This document shows positions 31,677-48,903 of a stretch of 64,000 nt of DNA, piece by piece (the first letter of the stretch is position 1; every line of letters begins with the position of its first letter). A program made the translations under genes and the position numbers. The notes below the pieces were generated by a model. The model saw only the letters and a program-made list of their open reading frames with translations, did no database searches and was not told where the DNA came from. This DNA comes from Gelatoporia subvermispora B (lineage: Eukaryota > Basidiomycota > Agaricomycetes > Polyporales > Gelatoporiaceae), in NCBI GenBank assembly GCA_000320605.2, contig KB445797.1:1572473-1636472 (forward strand). Direction: 5' to 3'.

Positions 31677-32868
31677 TCATAGGACTGGTAGACCCAGATG
31701 GGGTGCTAGCCTTGTCCGGACAAAATCGTCGATATTATGCAACTGCACCCCTAGTTTCAAGACATTCTCATCCGGTATTTCTTTGCCAGGATACATGCCG
31801 CATTCGTTGTACAACGTGAACATGACATCGCGATCGGGTACGCCTGTCGTCGGAAGACTGGTGTACACGCATTGCTTTCCGGTGACTGGCGAACACTCCA
31901 TAAGTACGAACTGACATGTGTGATGAACGACGTACTGTTTTTCACGCTGGCGACGATGTCCATCGGTGTCACCCGGGCGTCGGAAGCATACAAGTATTTA
32001 TGGTTGAGTTCGTCACGTTTCTTCGTCCAGGCATCAAAGACAGCCTTAGCTACCGCCGAGAGATCTTCCTCGACGAATAGCATAGCGACTGAAGAGGTGT
32101 CAGCTGTGAAAGAAGTGTTCAGATCGAGGCTCTTACGTTGTGTGTTAGGCTTGATGATGGGCTGCTTGAACTCAACCAAATCGCGTTCACGATCGTAGGT
32201 CATGTGAGATCGGAATATCAGATTCTCGTAGAAGTTGCCCGTGAACACGAAGGATGCCGCGAGACCCTTCGAACGGATGTAATCGTCTACTTGGTATTTT
32301 CCTGTGCTGAACTCGTGAGAGCTATTACGGAAGTCGCATTCGCAGTAGCAAATGGACCTTCGTAAATTCGAGAGATAAGACGTCCTCCAGAGATCGCTCT
32401 AGAGCTCGGAAGAGTGCTCCAAATGAAACACTGGACTCCTGCACTAAGCGCCGCATTCACCAAGTTTTTTCCTTGCTGTTCCTCACTGCCAGGGTCACCT
32501 TTGATTTTCTGCATATCGCAGTGTCATGGAAGACTGGATCAATAAGTAAAGCAATAGCCACGCACAGGATCGTAGAAATTAGTCACCCCGAACACGCCCC
32601 AGCATCCTTGTACTGCAATTGTGACGTCCGACGGTATAGTCAGATCGGCCCTGACAATTTCTGCGCCATTCCTTGCAAGCTCCTTGGCTGCTTCGGAACC
32701 GGTATCGCGTGTCAGAGCGCGGACCGTGTACTCGTTCGGGAACTGAAGCAGCAATTTAGCGACGGATCCGCCTACAGGGGCCGATGGTAAGCAGCTAGAT
32801 GATCCATAGGGGTAGAGCTACTAACCCTGGTTGCCTGTAGCGCCGCAGACTGCAATACGTTTCACCAT
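31677..32868 (-). CDS. NmrA-like NAD(P)-binding protein
   Basis: Rossmann-fold protein of the NmrA/HSCARG group, usually a redox sensor or regulator rather than an enzyme. ATG 32868 gives MVKRIAVCGATGNQG and, after a short intron, GSVAKLLLQFP: the GxxGxxG-type motif. It continues YTVRALTRDTGSEAAKELA, EIVRADLTIPSDV, CWGVFGVTNF, a QGKNLVNAALSAGV block, FIWSTLPSS, VFTGNFYENL, the SAMLFVEEDLS-like segment, and a C-terminal part ending LGLPVL. It lacks the YxxxK of short-chain dehydrogenases, as expected. About 300 residues, intact through TGA at 31677. Confidence 0.88.
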
Positions 32869-36899
<4,031 letters not shown>

Positions 36900-37383
36900 T
36901 AACATGTTATTAAATCCAGGAGTCTTAGAATATTGACGGACTTGTTTCCTGCATCTTCCATTGGGTATCCATGCAGTATTCACGGTATTGAGAGGACGTA
37001 GCTGCTTATCGTTGAGAGCTTGTTCAATATTTATATTTGAGTCTTTTGGCATTCCAGTGCCAGAATTATTTGTCAAATAATCAGCGATAGGAACGATGCT
37101 TTAAACACAAAATGCGGACAACAACTCAGCAAGTCGCACACAATATAGCATGCGGCAATCTTCTACCGGTACTGAGTCTCACCACACATAAAGGACTCGA
37201 GGGAGTCTCCACCTCTGCCTCTCGCTCAAAGACAAAAGAGCGGAAGTCGGACACCATTGCGGCGAAAGTAGACAGTCCTATTGCATGAGTAATGCACCGG
37301 TGATCCTAGGTCACGTTATCGTGTATTCAGCGAGTAGCGAGTCCAAGCTTTGGCGTGTTGTGTCGTAGAGAACGATCTGTCTC
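36900..37383. other. Convergent intergenic region
   Basis: About 480 bases between the 3' ends of the manganese peroxidase and the first P450, AT-rich near 37000-37080. Nothing else seen. Confidence 0.5.
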
Positions 37384-39841
37384 TCAATTTACAAGAACGA
37401 TGTCAAGCGGCAGTTGTTTCCTCCCAGGCTCGCCCTCCAAAACCGGAGCCATCACTCCACTCGTCGCCCTCAACACTTTTTTGCCGTCCTCGGGATATGA
37501 TGCTTGGAACTGGCTGAAGATTTCAACCATGAACGTCTGTATTTCGATTACGCTGCACCGTTGTTAATGATTGTCTTCAGGCGAGAAAAATCGACCTACG
37601 CAAATCTCCAGCTGAACGAGGACCATCAGAAAAGAGCGGTAGTAAGATAGTTTGTGCTTACCCCAGGCAAGATACATTTCCACTGGCGAAATTTCCGCTG
37701 GGATACCCCATGTCAATGTTGTCATGACACAAATACAGCGAGTACTCACAGATTGGAGTAGACGCCGAAATGGCTTTCTTGTCTGGTACTACTCTCGTCC
37801 AACCAGCGCTCGGGGCGGAACTCATGAGCATCCAATCCCCAAACGCTCCTGAGCCTGCACAAGAGATCATCAGACGAAATATCCAAATACTGACCAGGGC
37901 CGGACTTATCTGTTATATCCAGCAAACGACATGTGCACATACTGACCAGCAGCCACAGGAATCTCTGAAATCAGTCGTCCGTCCTTTGTTTTGATAGGGG
38001 TTTGCAAGGGCAAGATGTCGTCTTTTTCTGCGTAAACAAAAGGCCCGTATACCACCGGATGCAATCTGAGAACCTCCTAGGTATGGGGAATGGTACCAGT
38101 CCAGAACGTATTTGGAGGTGATCACCATGTACATACCTTCAGGACGGCCAAGGTATACTGCATACCGTCCAAGTCTGACATTTCATACTCTGTATTGCCA
38201 CGGGCGTTTACCGAGCGTAACATGGCATGAATCTCCTTGCGGAGCTTGTCTTGAACGTTCGGATGGCGTGCTAACTCGTATAAAGTGAAGCTAATCTGGT
38301 TTCCAGTCGTTTCGTCTGTCACAGTTTGATCAGCGTCGTCTACAGGTCAAAGTGCTTGAACGTACGGCCAGCGGCAATCACAGTTCTGGGTGAGGTGGTA
38401 AAATGCGATGCAGTACGACATTGTGAATAATCGTGTTCCTTACCTTAGCTGAGCATACAGTTCTTCATCCGAAAGTCTCGTTGACGATTTCTCCGATAGG
38501 TTTGCCTGGACTGGAGAACAAAATTATAATAAGACTGGCGAATCTTTGGTGAGGGATTACCGAGAATGTCCATGACGTCCCGTCGTGATTGCGGTAACCC
38601 CACGCGCAGTGATCGAAGTTTTTCGTCCACCAGCTGCCGTGCGACCTTGTCACCTTCCTGCGCTGTTTCGCGGAGGCGCTTCAGACTGCTCGAGGGCAGT
38701 TTCTCAATGAAGCGGAAGAAGCCGATGGGAGCATAGCCAAGGATCTGTTGGGCGAAGATCTTGCCTTTACTAGGCGCAGAGAAAGCATCAACGCTAAACG
38801 AGATTTTGGGCGTCAGTGTCCTAGAATATGTGGTTTTAGGGAGACGCATACAGGAGACTGTTGTAGCTCCGAGCGAGCTCATTATCTCGATTTTCGAGGC
38901 TGCCGAACTATGCTTATGAGGAACCAGTGACTCGTCTTGAGCAAACCTCATACCTCGTATTGAAACGCAGCTGAAGCAGTTTAAGTGCAACAAATCGGCC
39001 TCACAAGTATTTGAAGCCTTACCCTCACCAACGGCATCAAGTGTAGCTCGAGAGAGCCAATCTGCCACTTCAATTCGAGCAGATTTACTATCAATTCCTT
39101 GGTCAATGATGTCTCGCCAATGTCGGCACATCTGCTGAACTCAATATGTGGAAATCGATCATTATACTTTTACATACTCTGTCTGCAATTTTGCGGAAGA
39201 CAGGCATCATTCCTCGAGTTTCAATGTTTCCGAATGCCGGGGTCATGACCTTACGGTGCCGCTTGTGGTCATCGCCTGATATGACCTCGTCGAATTAAAT
39301 TATGTCAGATTGCAGCCAAGTACTCGCCTTGTGCCCAAGCAATGCCACGGCCTAAAAAGAACCTCCCTAGCTCTCGACGGATCACCGGCTTTGGCCAGTT
39401 CGAATCTGCGTTCTGCAGGCAGTACTGCAAAGCCTGTGACATGTATACGCATCAGAACACAATGGGTGACTGAATGAAGGCCCACTTTAGGGTCTGCAAT
39501 GACCAGGCGATCTTCCTGACAGTTTCTGGAATGTCAGAAGATCTCGGCTACGAGAACACGTGCAACGTACACCAAAGAGGGCCTTGATGCGATACACAGG
39601 TCCATATCGCTCCTGCCAAGCGAACTCATGTTCTCCCACCTCGCCAATATAGTACTTCGAAAAGTGACCTAGGGCTGCATGACACACAATGCATTGCGCC
39701 TGGATGGACGAGCTCACCCAATACAAACGATGGCGATGGAGGGCCGGGTATGTGAGCGACAAATTGAGAGATGCGTCTTCGTTGAGCGAGCGTTCTGTAG
39801 AACAGCACGCTAATTACAGTCACAATCAAGATGGAAAGCAT
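37384..39841 (-). CDS. Cytochrome P450 monooxygenase, copy 1
   Basis: Membrane-anchored heme-thiolate monooxygenase. ATG 39841 starts an N-terminal anchor (MLSILIVTVISVLFYR), then HIPGPPSPSFVLG. It continues GEVGEHEFAWQERYGPVYRI, SKARIEVADWLSRATLDA, LPQSRRDVMDILG, I-helix part TDETTGNQISFTLYELARHP, K-helix EVLRLHPVV (ExxR), and DAHEFRPERW. The heme loop is GNFASGNVSCLG (FxxGxxxCxG), and the end is QASYPEDGKKVLRATSG and LPLDIVLVN. About 14 introns. It is closely similar to the P450 at 46392-48903 (both contain GEVGEHEFAWQ), with which it forms the outer arms of an inverted duplication. The heme-loop exon needs very short introns, so expression should be checked. The family number is not assigned. 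Confidence 0.85.
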
Positions 39842-41037
39842 GCTAGCGACGCTGTTCAGGTAGCCTACCGCCTCCACAGGCAGCTGAAGGACACGACTAT
39901 TTCAAGTCGTATCGTGCCAGGTCACAGGGTTATCGGACTCTTCTATTGATTGACAGCACCTGCTGTCAAGGATAAGCGCTCCAAGGCCTCATCGAGCCGT
40001 ATACGGCCAAACCTCAAGTCAATGGGCCCCTTGCGCGCGGATTCGCATATAGGACCAGTTAAGCAGTTTCTGTAACACCCTCTGCTCCTTGGCCGGTATC
40101 TGGTGCCCTTCCTGGCGTGTAATCTTCAGACACCACCTGCTACACTCGCGGATGCGTTAGATGTGTTTCGGTGTTGTCAAAATATCACGCATCAGAGGAG
40201 GAGATATATTACTCGGACTTTGAACACGAGAACGGCTGGGAACGAGCCTGACCGCCTGTGCGCAATTACGCGCGTCTGAGGGGCCCATCGATTTGGGTTT
40301 GGATGTAAGTCATTGCGGTTTTGGATAGCTTTGCCGGAGAAACTGACTAAAAATACAAATACTGCATCATTGGAAATACGCTCGACATCAATCCACTGGT
40401 CGATGTGATCCCATACGACGATAGAGTTCCGTTTTATACAGGCGGTCATCTTTATGTTCGTGGAGGCATCTTAGGCGAGGTGACTCAACAGGCTCCTTTC
40501 CTGCAGGTGTGCTGACTTGAGGGGAGCAATTTCAATGCGCTAGTTTGAGTATGGCGGGCACAGGCTTCATTGTGGACTAATCAACATGGGTTGTGTTCAG
40601 GTTCCCAGTCTCGTCTGGCGCCATACACTGCAGCTATTCGGGTCTTACATATCAGAATCCACGTGGCGCCTCTTTGCATGGTTCTCATCTCTGGAGACCA
40701 CATGTTTGTGTACATATCTGATATCAGATGTCAGGCCATGATCAAGATATCACAAAGATCTATACGAACGACTATATGGAGTCTATTATGTGCCGTTCTG
40801 TGTTTTCAGATGCTGATTCGGGTATAGCTCTCCACCTTGAAACATTGAATCAGAGTTCTCATCTGTCTTTTAGTATTCATCTGTCGTATTGCCGCTGATT
40901 CTTTCTGGAGTAAGTGAGCGGACCTGCTACCAGGCTCTGTGATATGACGCTCGGTGCACAGCTCCTCATCCTCACTTATAAGGACCCCTAAGAACGCGCT
41001 GTTGACCAAGTCACTAGCGGGATAACGAATTATCACT
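39842..41037. promoter_or_regulatory. Divergent promoter region, left arm
   Basis: About 1.2 kb between P450 copy 1 (-) and DUF6533 copy 1 (+). The mirror-image region at 45295-46391 is nearly equal in length, which fits the duplication. No further feature recognised. Confidence 0.5.
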
Positions 41038-42929
41038 ATGTCAGCAATTATCAAAACTGAGGAGCACCAACTTTTGCAGGCAGCTCAGGACTACAATGCC
41101 CTCAACCTATCCATGGGTGAGAGAATCGCCTTGTCGTCGAAGGATTTGATCTGAGCTTCTTTTTAGCTGCTTCGATCGTATGGATTGTTCACGACATACT
41201 ATTGACTCTACCACAGGAGGTATGCCAGAAATTCGGCGTCGCATTTATTCAATAGGTACTCATTCGCATGCAAGATTGAGTCCGTCTGGAGGTACGCGTT
41301 TGCGGATCAAGCAAATCCACGTGCCCGACGTCGTAATGGCTGTAATCTACTAGGACAAAGTTCACATACCACAAAATCTTATACATCATCACGCGATACT
41401 TTGGCCTGGCCTCTTTGATGTAGGTTTCTCTGTCCATCGATGTGTCTCCTCGCTTATAGGTATGGCAGCGTTAACTTCGTTGGTGAGCGGGAGCGCTTCC
41501 CCTCAAGGAGACGCCTGACAGAGATCTCCCATAGGAAGTAGCAGCCCCTCCCCTTCGTTCCTTGTGAGTTGAGCTAAAATAGGTTACTCTGATACATTCA
41601 GACTCATAAGATTCATACTTCAGTTGTGAGTTGTACTCAATATTAACTCAACAACATGGTTTCATTCCTACGTCTGCAGCTGCCGGCACTGGTTATGGTT
41701 TATCGGATTGTACGTCCACTCGTCCACACTCTGATGCTAATACTAAGTATATGTGTCATAGTGGACCCGCGGTGTCAAATGCCACTGGGGAACTTCTTTT
41801 TATGATACGCATCTACGCTGCGTATGGGCGAAGTCGCTCTAGTACGTGCCATACATTGGTCGATACTTGAATGCAACTAGCTCACGTGAGAATCCTCAGT
41901 TCTTGCTGTGCTTACTGTCCTCTTCTTAGGCGCGTACAATACTTCCCATTTGAGAGGCTGCCATCTTGACACGCATAATGGGATGTAGTGGAAACTTCGG
42001 TATGCCTTGACATCGATGTACAGTGCACTGTCGAGGCTATTGTAACCTGTCTTCACACAGTTCAGCTGGATTATTACTGGACTGAACTTGCATGCAACAT
42101 CAATTGTCCAACGGAGTCCTGGATATCCTCTTCCAGGCTGCGTCGCTGACCATACTCCATCAAGATTGGTCAAAGCCGACATCGCCTCGTGGTCAGTAGG
42201 TTTTTCATCTCCACTTCGTTCTGCAATTTACTGTGGTCTAGGGTTGTAGCATCGTCGGCCGCTGGTATGTCACCGGAAGGCTTCTGTATACGTTCCGAGC
42301 TAAAATGAAGCTAGTCTGCCTATTTGTGCTCATCATGATATACTTCGTCCGCACTGTTCGGCGCAGTTCACCAGATGGGTGCACCAACAATTTCAATCTT
42401 CTGACATCAAAACACTTGACACCATTGATTGTACTATTCATACGTGACGGCATGGCGTACTTCATTTTGTACGTCTCTTCCTACATCGCACTGTAGAATC
42501 TCAGCATTGATCCGCTTGCAGGGTTACTAGTGAGTCTTTGAATCCATGTGTGCTTGAAAGTCCTGAAGTTACATTGCCAGCGGCCATAATTATCAACTTG
42601 TTCATGACGTGCGTTCTGTCGAACAGGCCCTTGTCACAGATTGGCACAGGGTGAATAAGTTTTCCAATCAGTAGTACACACGCTGATGCTGTACATTTAG
42701 TTTTTTGATTGCAACCTATGCTATTGCAGTGAGACACACATGTATTTCAGTCGGTCCTTGACATCCGAGCCATTCACAGTCATCCAGGCTGTATCTCAAC
42801 TTGCGAAGCTCAGGTACATTAGGGGATGGCTCATTACCTACAGTCCAGGAAGATATACAGTTCCGCACGTCAACGCTACGGAGCACAGCAAGCGGCCTTG
42901 GCGGATTATCCGGAATCAATATCGATTGA
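41038..42929 (+). CDS. DUF6533-type membrane protein, copy 1
   Basis: Agaricomycete multi-pass membrane protein of unknown function. ATG 41038 gives MSAIIKTEEHQLLQAAQDYN, then AASIVWIVHDILLTLPQE, IESVWRTKFTYHKILYIITRYFG, ATGELLFMIRIYAAYGRSR, a PGCVADHTP segment, KHLTPLIVLFIRDGMAYFIL and finally SSRLYLNLR with a polar tail ending GINID. These blocks follow the family pattern of about seven helices joined by short loops. Exon joints in the middle (42150-42320) and just before SSRLYLNLR are not all convincing, so small lesions are possible. Divergent from P450 copy 1 and convergent with its own paralogue. Confidence 0.68.
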
Positions 42930-43383
42930 GTGGTGACAACCTTGAGGTCTACAAATAGGTCCAGGCTGGAGTGTAGATGATACTTCAGTACGAAAGTCTG
43001 TGCCTCCGCCCATTTGTACGAGCTGCAGTTCAATTTGTGCGTGGTGAGACATGGGAAGTGCAGTTCGAGTTCTCAAGGCTTGTACTTAGTATGTATCAAA
43101 GTAGTAACGGAGCCCATGATATACAATCGCACCTTGGTGTTGTCTCATGTCAGTTGATACATCTAGAACACCCAAGTGGGACAGCTCACACAAGCCGCTA
43201 TTTGTGCATAAACCCAAGAGGGGCGTCCCCGGCCAGCAAAAACCTTAATTCAGACAAGGGTATGGGGGTTTGAGTCACCGGAGTGCTCGTTCCTGTATTA
43301 TGGCCATGCTACAGTACAATAGTATGTCACATTTTAGCGACATATAGAACAGGCTGAGAATTCAAGGCTGCAATGTACTATGA

Positions 43384-45294
43384 TCAATATCCCACGACAT
43401 CGCTGGACTCATTCTCTGATGTATCTGCTGCGGATCTATTCATGGGCGCAAACACGACTCCTCTGGACGAAATATCAAGTTCGATATCCCCGGTGCGGAA
43501 TGTGCTGTATAATGGCTGGGTGAGACTCCCGCGAAGGTTGAGGTACAGCCTTGACGACTGTTCGTTCTCGTCAGGATCACTTTGAGAGACATGAGCAAAT
43601 TCAGACTTACAGCAATAGCATAAGTCGCCATCAGCCATCTAGCGAAATATCAACATCACATTTCGGCACAACTTGTACTTTGGCTACTTACGACAGGCCT
43701 ACTTCCTGGATCGGTCTCCCGGCTAAGACCACGATGAAGACCAGGTTCACGGCTCCGGCGGCTGTATCAAAGGTAGATGAGGAGTGTGCGCTTGGAAAGC
43801 ATGCTTCACCTACTAGCAACCCTAAACATAAAATGAGTAGGTGTGTCCTTGTAGGGTTCAAAATGGCTTACATCAAGAAGTACAGGGTTCCATCCCGCAT
43901 GAACAGGAATATGATTGGTGCTAGCTTCTTGAACTCCCATATTCCCCGCGCTCCTGCGCTACCAAGGATGGTTCTCATATCAGGGCTCAGAAGAAACTGG
44001 GCCATAATAAGAAGAAAAAATATGGCTAGAAATTGGTTAGTATCAATTCCAATAGAGGTGGAATTTTGCATGCCTGAGACGATCAAATTTATTATCCTGT
44101 CAATCGGAACGGGTCAAAATTGCGCAAATCGCGAGAAAAGGGACGATCGTACCATGATACGAGCGTCAGGTTGATATGTCGTGGAAGCGATGTAACACAA
44201 CCAGGCAGAGGGTATTCTGGTGTGCGCGGAGATATCACCACACTTTTCACTTCCAATCCGACAATGATACAGGTTGTCTAGAGAGTTTGAGGCATTGGAA
44301 GAATTTAGAATAACGGTCGGCCTCACGATGTTTTCGGCTGCAAGTGGTGGATATCATCAGCATACGGCCTAGTAAACTGCGAAGGTCCAGAAGAGCTTAC
44401 TCACAGCAGAAAAGAAAGAGAAGGAATACGAGCACTTAACACGAACGATTAGTGCCGGAGTAGCGCGAGGTATAATCACGAATTACTTTGGAGGCGACGG
44501 CCATAGGCCGCGTACACTCGGATCAGGAACATGAATCCCCCGAGAGAGGCGGCAATGGTCGGACTACTACATATCGACATTTGTATTAGATCAATACGTT
44601 AGACGTTGGGACGTTGTGCTTACTATCCGAAAATCCAAGGCCAGCTCTCACAACTGTAATTGAAATGTTGACTTCAAGTCACTCGACGAGAGCAGAACAC
44701 GAACAGCTGAAGTGAGAAATATGTGAGATGACATCCGCTCTAACCTGGACGATCACACGTACGCTAAGTGGAGCATTCGTATTCGTATTGACTACCTAGT
44801 CATCAGCACACATGTCGGACAATTCTCGTGTCTGGGGCTTACTTGCAATGAGAGCTCTGTTCACCGTTAGTAAATGCACTTGCGTTCATGGCATCGCGAC
44901 TCACATTAGGAAGGCCAAGGAATAATACTTCACGACAATGTATAGGACTTTTTGATACGTCCACCGGGCTCTATATTTGATATATTGGCACCGGGCTCTG
45001 TGTAGTGGTAAGACATACGAACTTCCAGACGAGCTCAATCTGATCCGAATGGAGTCAGGAGGGATTATAGAATGTAACATATACTGGCAGTACTCACCTC
45101 TTGCTCAATTGTAAGTATGACGTCGTAGGCAAGCCATGCCGCCGCGCCCGCTGTGCTGTATGTTCAGCGTGATGATCTACTCAGCAGACCGTAGCTGACT
45201 CACCGGCTGCAAGATTGACGGCGAATGTGTCTGATACGGCCTGAATCAACTGCTGTTCTGCCTGTAAAGCAGCCGCCGGTGTAAGGGAAGCCAT
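43384..45294 (-). CDS. DUF6533-type membrane protein, copy 2
   Basis: Paralogue of the preceding gene in opposite orientation. ATG 45294 gives MASLTPAAALQAEQQLIQAV, then AAAWLAYDVILTIEQE, IELVWK, ARWTYQKVLYIVVKYYSLAF, a middle part that I could not fully splice (about 44100-44880), LAPIIFLFMRDGTLYFL, MATYAIAVSLNLLMSLK, and the conserved SSRLYLNLR followed by a 45-residue polar tail ending SSDVVGY. The family motif RDGxxYF is shared with copy 1. Function unknown; repeated linkage to a P450 suggests a shared pathway or regulation, which is inference. Confidence 0.65.
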
Positions 45295-46391
45295 TGTGTT
45301 TTTGCACAAAGGTATGTACGGAGCTGTGCTGAAGGTAGCACCGAGAGATGTTGGCCACATCTAACACAATGCGCATATATAAGAGCAAGCGTCCCTGGAA
45401 GCCGAGCTTGAGCGCATCATGTGTTGAACAGTCACTGATGAGCCATTTACCGCGAATACTCCGATCCATGACAGAAGAATACTTTGTTCATTACGCTCTT
45501 ATTTCAAAGGCTGTTGTTGATGCGTCCTGACAAGTACACCATATATCAAACCTACGATATGTAAGGAAAGATTGACAGGAGATTGACAGGCGTGCAGGCT
45601 TTAGACCCTCCAAGCATGCGAAGTTTTGCGTACCTCAAGATTCCGTATCCTGAAAAATTGCCTCGGCGGAGCTCAATGCGCACATCAAGGGTTTAGGCGC
45701 GGTCTGATGTCCGCCAACAGGGGCAGAGCGTTTCTCATTTGCCTACACCGATGCCATCCGAATGGCGCTGCAGCGCATAACCCGCCATTGGACTCCACAT
45801 CCTGCGTAGTCAGGTAGGTCATCTTGTGGTATGCATACGACGAACACAAGGCCCGCGCCTTCTGAGATGCGATCAGGAGTTGAACTGGCGCGAGGCTAAC
45901 ATCAGACATGCGAAGCTCTATCGATGTCATTGTGACACGCTTGATGCTGTTCGCACCGGACGATCTGCCAAACGAATCATCGACATAGCAGGGAGAATCA
46001 TCAACATCGGCCGTGACCGCAGGCACACAGCGATGTGCAAGGCTTAGCGCCGAGCATAGCCTCGCAACGTAGCGGCATGTGCATCGCGGATACTGTTGAG
46101 CTCACAGGCACTGGTGCTGACGTCTCCGTGTCGGAGGTACCGCTGACCTAGACTGGCGTTCGACGTCGACACTAACGTTGACACCAGTGATTGGCTCTGT
46201 CAAGTTGCTCCGAAGGTGCCTGCAAGTCAGCGTCTGCTCGAGGCGCTCCTTCGCTCTCGCTTGGCTACCGTCGAGGTCGGCCTTCCTCGTTCCTCATTCC
46301 TCTCCGAGTCTTTTGCCTGCACTTTGACTACAACGCATCTGAAGAACCAGTGTCTGAAAATTCAATCCCCATCAGCCAGAGGACGGCAAGG
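45295..46391. promoter_or_regulatory. Divergent promoter region, right arm
   Basis: About 1.1 kb between DUF6533 copy 2 (-) and P450 copy 2 (+). A 113-codon minus-strand frame at 45685-46026 has no family match and no clear partner exons. Confidence 0.45.
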
Positions 46392-48903
46392 ATGTTACAA
46401 GCCATTGCCACCGGGGCACTCGCAGTCTTGTTGCTCATCTGGCAACTCGGACGACGTGCGAGAGCGCACAGCTCGATCACGTGCATATACGGTCCACCGT
46501 GTAGTTCGTTCATTATGGGTGCGTCTTTCAAGGAGTGTTGCGGGTGTCATTCGAGTAAAGAGAAAACCAGGTAACTTCTCCGAGTACTTCCTCGGAGAAG
46601 TGGGAGAACACGAGTTCGCATGGCAAGAGCAATACGGAGGCGTGTATCGTATCAAAGGACTATTTGGAGTAAGCGCGGGGTTGTGTATTCTGCTGCCGCG
46701 ATGTCCTTACGAGATTAATGAGAATAGCAGGATCGCCTTATTATCTCTGATCCAAAGGTCTGAGTGGTACTATACTCGTCTCCCTCATTGATGACCGGTA
46801 TCTGCTTGCAGGCACTGCAGCATTGCTATCAAAACAACGATACAATATGGCCCAAACCCGCCACACGCAGAGAATGGGAACGATTGATTTTGGGTCGTGG
46901 AGTGTCGTGGGCTCAAGGTTTGATCTCATGTTGTCTCTACAGACTGCGTTATATTTGTTCTGCTTAGGCCAAGACCACAAACGGCACCGCAAGATTCTCA
47001 GTCCTGCATTTGGCAATATCGAAAGTCGTGGAATGATGCCAGTATTCCGGAAAATGGCAGATCGAGTACGTTAGGAGCAACGTTCTCAAATAGACACTCA
47101 TTTAAGATTATTAGATGTGTCAGCACTGGAAGGATTGTACAAGTCATGGATCCAATGGGACATCTGCGGTCATTGACGTCGCCGACTGGATCTCTAAAGC
47201 TGCGCTTGACGCGCTAGGGGAGGGTAAGACCTGCATTTCTTGATGTGTGCAGAAGAGCTAATGGACTGCAGCTGCGTTTCACTATGAGGTATGCCATATG
47301 CTGACCTTGCAAGGTTCCTCCTAATGCTCCGGCTGATCCTGCAGTTCAATTGTCTGGAGAACCAGGATAACAAGCTTGCAAAGACATTCAGCAGCCTTCT
47401 GTAAGAGTGTTGTACTTATTGACGTATGCGATTCGCTCATTCGTTTATAGCGTCCACACCTTTGCCCACTCAACGAAGCGCAGGATATTTGTGCAGCGAG
47501 CCATCAGCTTCATCCCTGTCTCTTGGCTACCAATAATGGAAAGGCTCCCACTGACAATCATGCAACGTCTCCGGGAAGCCGCAGAGGAAGGCGACAGAGT
47601 CGTGCGGGAGCTAGTAAAGAAAAGGGTGGATGCCATGGATGCCGGCATGCCGCAATCCAAGCGAGACCTTATGGACATCTTAGGTGTGTACGAGGTACTT
47701 TTGATCGAATGTTCATGACGTGCTGATCGCCGTTGTATATCGAAGTCCAGGCAAACTTATCCGCGGATCCTGTCAGCCGCCTCTCAGACGAGGAGTTGAG
47801 TGCTCAGCTCAGGTAAGAAAAGGCCAGTGACATTCTCGCGTTTCGCTCAATGGCAAGGCACTCCTGGTATGTTAGGACAATCATGGTGGCAGGACGTAAG
47901 CAAGCTCTCCATTACAATTCCTCTCAATTGCTGAATCCCCGTACTCGGCAGACGAGACCACTGGAAGCCAGCTATGCTGGGTGCTGTATGAACTGGCACG
48001 ACGCCCAGAGGCTCAGGGAAAGCTGCGCGCTGAGATTTTCGAGATGCTGCAACGAGTCACGGACCGAGGAGACAAGGAGTACAACATGGCAGACCTCGAT
48101 ACAATGAAGTACACACAGGCTGTTCTTAAGGTATGATCGAGACATGATCTGATCATGAGACCACTCCGTCATCTGTTGCACAGGAGGGACTCCGCCTACA
48201 CCCTGTGATATACGTGTCATTTGTCGCTCCGACAAAGGATGACGTGTTGCCGCTTTCTGAACCAATTCGGACGACGGACGGCCGCCTGATAAATGAGATC
48301 CCAGTTCGGGCAGGCCAATACGTGCACCTGTCGCTGGCAGGCTATAACAGGTATGTTCGAAATTGTGTGGAGAGACAATACAGTTGACTGAGGAGTCCAG
48401 GTTGCAAAGCGTCTGGGGCAATGACGCACACGACTTCCGCCCCGAACGATGGTTATCAGGTTACTCCTCAGCAACAAAGGGCACTCAATTTGGGGTCTAT
48501 TCTAATTTGTTGAGTACCTATTCAAACAATTTGGCGCATGAAGCTGATACCCATCTCTAGAGGGAACTTCGCAAGCGGAGACGTGTCTTGTTTAGGGTGA
48601 GCTTAAGCCTCTTACGGATCGATGATTGACCCGAAGGACTCGTCTCGCTCCATTGCGTTCGTGCAGCTGGAGATTCGCGTGAGTGCACTGATTGTTTCTG
48701 CAGAAGAAAAAATTCCAAACTCATAGACCTGCAGTGTGATTGAGATGCAAACTATGCTCATTGAGATTTTTCGCAACTTCTCCGTGTCAATGCCGGAGAC
48801 GGAGGACAAAGTTATCAGGTCTACCGGAGGGTTGATGACTCCTGTTCTAGCAAGCAGCCCACAGAAAAAGCAGCTTCCCCTGTTGGTAACATCTCTTCGA
48901 TGA
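46392..48903 (+). CDS. Cytochrome P450 monooxygenase, copy 2
   Basis: ATG 46392 starts a membrane anchor (MLQAIATGALAVLLLIWQLG). Motifs after splicing: GEVGEHEFAWQEQYGGVYRI, RHRKILSPAFGNIESR (C-helix), VIDVADWISKAALDALGE, MPQSKRDLMDILG, I-helix remnant TTGSQLCWVLYELARRP, K-helix KEGLRLHPVI (ExxR), DAHDFRPERWL and heme loop GNFASGDVSCLG with the Cys ligand. The C-terminus reads ETEDKVIRSTGGLMTPVL. About 13-14 short introns. All parts are in frame with normal splice sites as far as I can see, so it looks at least as intact as copy 1. Substrate unknown. Confidence 0.87.

Larger units (their letters stand above)
37384..48903. repeat. Inverted duplication of a P450/DUF6533 gene pair
   Basis: Gene order is P450(-), DUF6533(+), DUF6533(-), P450(+). 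Midpoints between matching landmarks agree: P450 starts 39841/46392, DUF6533 starts 41038/45294 and P450 ends 37384/48903 all centre at 43120-43170. The two P450s and the two DUF6533 proteins are clearly paralogous, so a divergent pair of about 5.5 kb was duplicated in inverted orientation. Confidence 0.8.

Noticed and set aside
43551..44174. 207-codon plus-strand frame
   Set aside because: Antisense to DUF6533 copy 2, whose RDGTLYFL motif lies in the opposite strand.
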